This document shows positions 27,212 through 31,844 of a stretch of DNA of 31,844 bases, one piece after another (position 1 is the stretch's first letter; every line of letters begins with the position of its first letter). Origin of the DNA: Paulinella micropora (taxonomy: Eukaryota > Cercozoa > Imbricatea > Euglyphida); contig BJOX01000093.1 in assembly GCA_009731375.1 (NCBI GenBank), positions 316,213 through 348,056 on the forward strand, in the 5' to 3' direction. The position numbers and the translations under genes are program-made. A model generated the notes under the pieces. That model did not search any database. It worked only from the letters and a program-made list of their open reading frames with translations, and was not told the origin of the DNA.

Positions 27212-27370
27212 GTAGAACTGAGTGGGAAGCTTCCTTTTTCTGTCTACGAAAGCAGGTGTTGTTCATTTATTAATTTTACGCAAACACTTTAATTGTGGAC
27301 ATCACCCCCCGAATTATCCGGTAGAAAACTTATTTATAGATTTCGTCTGGCCGGACACGTCTGAAATGCC

Positions 27371-27494
27371 AATTTGATCCTGGTCTTTTGGCGGCTTTTT
27401 GTCTTTGCGTCACTGAGCTAATATAACGAGACATCATTCTCTTTTTTGAGGACTGTGTTTGGTTATATTACCGACTTACTCTTCCATTGAGCTA
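27371..27494 (-). other. tRNA-like promoter motifs (possible decayed SINE head)
   Basis: On the minus strand, TAGCTCAATGG (27484-27494) and TAGCTCAGTGA (27410-27420) both resemble polymerase III A boxes. AGGATCAAATT (27371-27381) lies at a tRNA-like distance after the second and resembles a weak B box. A 9-bp inverted repeat (27419-27427 with 27462-27470) lies between them. I cannot fold a good cloverleaf, so this is tentative. Confidence 0.25.
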
Positions 27495-27544
27495 TCGTTG
27501 GGGATAGTACATTTGGAGTCCATAGCTAAAGGCTGATTTCTTTT

Positions 27545-27612
27545 CTGATCTGTCGTACAGACATCAGATAAGCACAAATTTATTTTTCGCTGATCTGTCG
27601 CACAGACATCAG
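27545..27612. repeat. Tandem duplication of a small hairpin
   Basis: CTGATCTGTCGTACAGACAT and CTGATCTGTCGCACAGACAT (27545 and 27590, 45-bp period) each form an imperfect stem through CTGAT/ATCAG and CTGT/ACAG. They lie in the DNA upstream of the retroelement and may belong to its LTR or leader. Confidence 0.6.
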
Positions 27613-28148
27613 ACGAAAACAAACACTCCTACTCATCCTCAAACAAAAAAAACTTACAAACAAGCGATCAATTTGTCACAAGCTGGCATAACCTTTAGCC
27701 CTTATGCACATTTGGCTTCTGTGTGCTCTTCTACAAGACACCAGACCACATCTACTCCACTCACTCTTGCTGCTTGCATAAAGCCAAGTAGGACAAGTGC
27801 GAAACAAACATCAGACAAACACACAGACAGAGGAAAAACGAGCAAAGCACTCCCACTCTCTGTTCTGAACCATTTTCCTTGCAATTTCTCTGCAGAAACC
27901 AGAGGAGATTACACTGGCATCTCTCACACAAAAGCAAGACAAATATCGAAGCACTGTCCGACGACAGACTGACTTCTATAAAACAACTTTTTTGACCAAA
28001 CTATCGTTATCTCTGTGTAGGGCCTGACGCCACATAACTATTTCAACAGAGAAAAGGAAGAAGGAGAAGAAGGTTGCATAGAGTGATAAGAATAACAGAG
28101 GAAAAAAAAGAGGGAAAAAAAAAGCAGACGCGACTCTCATAACATAAG
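27613..28148 (+). other. Presumed LTR/leader region upstream of gag, not resolved
   Basis: About 535 bp without a credible reading frame. It is AC-rich then purine-rich just before the gag ATG. Because the right LTR is outside the window, no LTR pair can be compared, and no primer-binding site is identified with confidence. Confidence 0.35.
27977..27983 (+). promoter_or_regulatory. TATA-like box upstream of gag
   Basis: TATAAAA lies 172 bp before the gag ATG, the kind of spacing expected for an LTR promoter with a leader. The only support is the motif and its position. Confidence 0.3.
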
Positions 28149-30741
28149 ATGGAAGACGAGAATGAGCAGGCTGGTGTGACACCAACTGATGATGGTCCTA
28201 GTGAGGGAGGAGAGGAGCAGGAGACTCAGTACTCAGAAGAGAGGGGGGATAGAGATGGAGAGGAGAGAGAGGAATATACGTATACAGCCGATGTAGAGTC
28301 GACAGGGGGAGGTAATGCACAAGAAGCGATTGCAGGTCAGACTGGAGGATCTCCATTGACAGAGGCAGAGAGAGAGAGATGGAGGATGTTGGCCAGAATA
28401 TCCCAAATACATGCGAACAGTTGGCTACATATGATGATGAAGAGTCCTTCTTCCTTAACTACCCAACCTAATATAAAACACAATCTACATTCCTTACGAG
28501 AAAAGGAATAGACCAGGACAAGGTCAAAGCAACCTCCTGATCGAAATTCCAGGCCTTGCGAAGCCTCTCTTCAACAAAGTGAGGTTTGAGCACGAAAGAG
28601 TGTCATTGCAGGATATCAAGTATGGCGACACTCTTACACTGTGCGACATATACGACATATCTGCAACACTCTACGCTGCTGTGCTCGTTGCGGAATTTTA
28701 TGAACGCACAAACATACAGTGGAAAAATAAACGCACAACTGCAGCATGGCTGTCTGTCTGTGGTGTCCCCACTGATATCAAGAATCTAGAAAGAAAGTTC
28801 GAAGGTAGAAACCAAAGTGGCATTGAGTTTGCCCTTGAGGCTTTTGTAACTGCCTTCACACGGGCTTACAACGAAATGTACAAAGCACTGAAAGACAACA
28901 CAAGGCAACATCCTGTTTACGAGGAGGTTGACCCGTCTTGTCAGGTGCTTGAACGCTTCACACAACTCCATAAGGGCCTCTTTGAGGGGAAGGAGCAAAA
29001 ACCAACATGGAAACAATGGGCCCACACGAAAAATCACACTCTCATTAAAGGCCCTCTCACAATAATCCCAAATAATAACAGAGCTGATAAGTCTTCCATG
29101 AGAGAAAAGGCACACTTCCTCTCTAGTGCCACAGGGCTTGCACAGTTCGTGACTCATCTAGCACGACAGGTGAAAGAAGAAGAGACGAGACAGAAAGAGG
29201 AGAAGGAGCAGAAGGAGAAGATAGCTGTGGCAATGGCAGTAGCACGGGTGGCTCCACAGCCAACGGCTCCACCTACCACATCTAACCCAGCTCCCAAGAA
29301 AGCAGGAGGAGGACCCACAGGAGGAGGACCCCAAGGGGGAGGGACAGTAATTAACTTGACTGACTCCCAGAAGAAAAAGCAGGCGCTGCAGGCAGCCCTA
29401 GCTAAAATCATAATTGGGGGAGGGGGCCTTAAGCTCTATGCTATCACTGCCAATGAGGCTGACACAGAGAAGACCCTCATGACTAAGTTCAATGAGATGG
29501 ACAGATGCTTCCAGCAAAACCAGTGTGAGGTGGAGCAGGAGTATGAAGTCCTAGAACATCTCTGTGATCGATCCCTGCTTGGAGCTGGTTTTGACCGTAT
29601 AACTTACGAGAAGTACAGAGGAGAGGAGGAGCTAGCAAGGAAAGGTGGACATGCAGAGATGAGTTGTACTCTGGCCATTGCTGCCCTCATTCGATACTTT
29701 AAGGCAAGTGGATACCAACACTTGTGCACTGGCACATTGATTGGGTTTGAAATTTTCGACTTAGTATCGGAGCAGTTGCAGTCTGTCACTCAGCTTGCAT
29801 CTGTCTTAACAAATGTGGGCACCCAGTACACTCTCTTTTATAACCACAAAGCCATACTCCTATATTTCCTCAGTGCTTTGCACGTCTACAACAAAAATAA
29901 GCTCACACTGCTCGGTTGAGCAGAAGCCGATGCAGAACCGATCAAGGATGCTGTCTGGCTGTCGAGCCTCTGACAAGCGGTCATTACTTCGGTCCACAAC
30001 ATTTTTGGGCTCACGGCCTTAGTCGTGGCCTCAAAGACGCTCATCTCCAAAAAGTTCAAGTGCTTTACCTTGTCGAAGGTTTTGCAGTCTTGCATGACCA
30101 AGAGAGAACAGTCGTGAAGCTAACACACCTTGTATTCGTGGGTAGGCACGGGCACAATGCTTCAAACACACAAATAAGAAATGCCCGTACAACCACGATT
30201 TCGAGGACACCCGCATCCGAAACACACTCCTCAAGAACGTACGGTCGGACGAAACCAACACCGTCGCCGTTCTGCGCCGACTGCGCAAGGATCAGGGGTG
30301 GAAATTACAGGATGTCGCGGACCATGACCACGAACTAGCTGACGCGATCAATTCTCTTTTCGCTAGAGATGATCAGAAGACGGCAGCCATAGAAGCCGCA
30401 AGTAGAGGAAGAGGTGGAACACGAGGAAGAGGAGGAGGGAGAGGAATCCATCGAGGACGAGGAGCCCCTTTCGCACGAGGCGCATACACTCGCGGGGGGG
30501 AGAGAGAGGATTTGTGAGAAGAGGAGGAGGAAGAGGTGTATTTCAAGGTAGAGGAGGAGGAAGATGGGTTGGCCGAGGTGGATACGGCAGCGCAGAGCGC
30601 CCGTACCACAGAGATGGGGGCTGGGCAGACGGCTCGAGCTCAAGCTCGAGTTCCTCAGCACCACAGGCCTATGCGACATCAGGCGCAACCACTACCGACA
30701 CTGATGCCGACTCAGGTAACAGATTTGAGGTAGTCCAATGA
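28149..30741 (+). pseudogene. Decayed retroelement gag-like gene
   Basis: The likely product is a capsid/nucleocapsid precursor, judged from layout and not from a recognised family. It starts at ATG 28149 with an acidic segment (Glu/Asp/Gly-rich, to about 28375). Protein-like sequence then shifts frame (about 28380-28468), meets TAA at 28469, shifts again before 28541, and stays open to TGA 29917. The main region has a globular part (about 28541-29160), a charged helical stretch (KEEETRQKEEKEQKEKI, about 29173), a Gly/Pro/Thr linker (29250-29350) and a second globular part. Past TGA at 29917 and 29971 and a frameshift near 30100-30115 comes a CCCH-like motif: Cys codons at 30131, 30158 and 30182 and His at 30194, reading KKCPYNHDFE at its end, with a TAG at 30143. 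An Arg-Gly-rich tail with RGG repeats follows (30395-30600), broken by a 1-base slip at a G7 run (30494-30500), then Ser-rich sequence to TGA 30739. Each half is clearly protein-like; no intact copy is encoded. Confidence 0.72.
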
Positions 30742-31844
30742 CTAGAGAAGGAGGGAGAAAACAGAACAACATGCATTGCACGATACACCGTTGTGCAGGT
30801 CCCAACCAAGGGTACCAGTGAGTCTAAGAGCCCACAGCAGGCCACAGACCAACTCAAAGGTAGTACAATACCAGTACACCCATCACGACAACAAACAGTG
30901 CATGCTGCTAATAGGCAGGCGAGTAAAGCGCTGGCAAAGAGAAAGCAGGCGGGCCTGTCGCAGCCACAGCCGAAGAAAGTAAGAATAGAACCGGCAGTTA
31001 ATCTTATCAACTTGCCGAGACAGACAATAGACAAGGAGGATGGAGGACATCAACCTCTCCTCACGGTCTCAAACAGAGAAAGCAAGGACAATCATCCTTC
31101 GCCTGTGAACAATACCCAAAAAGACATTACAAAAACGGCGGAAAGGGAGGAGGAGGCGAACCTCGAGAAAAGGATACAGATTTTAGAACACAAGCTCCTT
31201 GTATTGGCCTTAAAAAGTCACCGGCCAGACGCTTTATGCTATACGAACCTTTTTTGTGAAACATTAAATACCTTTATAAACGTTGGTAATGATACTATGG
31301 CGAATATTAATATTGTCGGCCAGAAATTTACTACGAAACACCATGAGTGGTTAGAAACTAATATGAAAAAATCATCTGGCACCTTGAAAGGAGTTAGTAG
31401 TCGGACGGATATAACGGGCATCATCACTTTAAATTTTAAATTGAAATCCGGACGAGTATATCGAGTGGACTTTTACGTTGTCCCCGAATACCACTGATCT
31501 GTTCTTTTGTCGTACGACCAACTGGCGACAATGAACGTAGTGATTGATTGCGCCGCCAAAAGAGTCATTTACGGCGTAGAGCCAGGAGAAGAATATACTG
31601 TCGACTCTCTCCATGCTATTGACTCATACGAGGCCCTATACCTAGGGGTAGCATCGGAAGGGAAACAGGTGGCCATTACACACGCATATGAGGCATATAT
31701 GCCAACGGACGTGTCTAAAGATGGTTCAAACCTGTCAGACAAGAGAGAGGCGGAGGTCTATACGGCTACAGTCTCTATACAATGGGATAAAAAGTCGATA
31801 GACGATCTCATTGAAAAGAGGAAAGAGGAGATTATATGCATGGG
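30742..31844 (+). pseudogene. Retropepsin-like (protease) region of the retroelement pol, partial
   Basis: Continues in the gag main frame directly after TGA 30739. An ATG lies at 30793 but may not be the true start. A basic, Gln/Lys-rich linker with KKVRIEP is followed by a helical Glu-rich segment (about 31135-31200) and then a retropepsin-like fold. In order these are hydrophobic FI, NVGN (31279-31290) where family members have DTGA/DSGA, a following NINIVGQKF strand, a Gly/Ser-rich flap region near 31370-31410, and LLSYDQL (about 31507) where ILG-x-D-x-L is usual. TGA at 31495-31497 interrupts it just before the last motif; the frame is then open to the window edge (Met-Gly at 31839-31844). 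The substituted Asp and Gly and the stop argue for a dead enzyme. Reverse transcriptase, RNase H and integrase are not reached. Confidence 0.65.

Noticed and set aside
27673-27972. Open frame of about 99 codons upstream of gag
   Set aside because: It is Ser/Thr/Lys-rich with no recognisable motif, lies in the presumed LTR/leader, and overlaps the area just before the TATA-like box. It is more likely chance.
29916-30338. Alternative frame of about 140 codons downstream of the main gag frame
   Set aside because: The protein-like sequence (CCCH-like motif, charged helical segment, RGG tail) lies in the other frames. This frame is best explained as a shadow of the decayed gag.

Overview
This is a eukaryotic, almost certainly animal, window made mostly of simple-sequence DNA with dispersed repeats embedded in it. 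There is no sign of prokaryotic gene organisation. Lineage cannot be fixed from the sequence. Dense TCTA, TATG, ATT and TTC microsatellites, tRNA-derived SINEs with ATT tails, assembly gaps and a decaying retroelement would suit a repeat-rich invertebrate such as a mollusc, but this is weak inference. I found no host protein-coding gene that I can support.

Layout. 1-6.9 kb: tetranucleotide microsatellites interrupted by short non-repetitive cores and two copies of a dispersed repeat (R1). 6.9-9.6 kb: two compound tandem arrays in which a conserved core of about 15-45 bp alternates with a variable microsatellite (10 and 9 copies). 9.6-12.6 kb: a third R1 fragment, a second dispersed repeat (R2), more TCTA/TC repeat and two gaps. 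12.6-14.0 kb: a 14-copy compound array with two core subtypes that track the following microsatellite. 15.3-18.2 kb and 22.2 kb: (ATT)n tracts holding four copies of a tRNA-derived SINE with a visible cloverleaf and a CCA end, and two copies of a second ATT-tailed element. 19.5 kb: a perfect 162-bp palindrome with no spacer. 19.7-20.7 kb: a further core-plus-microsatellite array. 21.8-26.4 kb: about 4.6 kb of almost pure pyrimidine (TTC/CTC) with internal higher-order repeats.

26.4-28.15 kb is mainly unique-looking DNA with a 40-bp G run, an inverted-repeat (MITE-like) element, a tandemly duplicated hairpin and a TATA-like box. From 28149 to the right edge runs a decayed retroelement gag-pro region. 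Its order is an acidic N-terminus, a globular gag-like region, a charged helical segment, a Gly/Pro linker, a second globular region, a CCCH-like zinc-finger motif, an RGG-rich basic tail, and a retropepsin-like domain whose catalytic motif reads NVG where DTG/DSG is expected. Several frameshifts and stops break it, and reverse transcriptase, if present, lies beyond the window.

The long apparent reading frames across the microsatellites (for example the runs of Leu-Ser-Ile-Tyr, Phe/Ser/Leu or Ile/Tyr) are low-complexity artefacts and are not annotated as genes.
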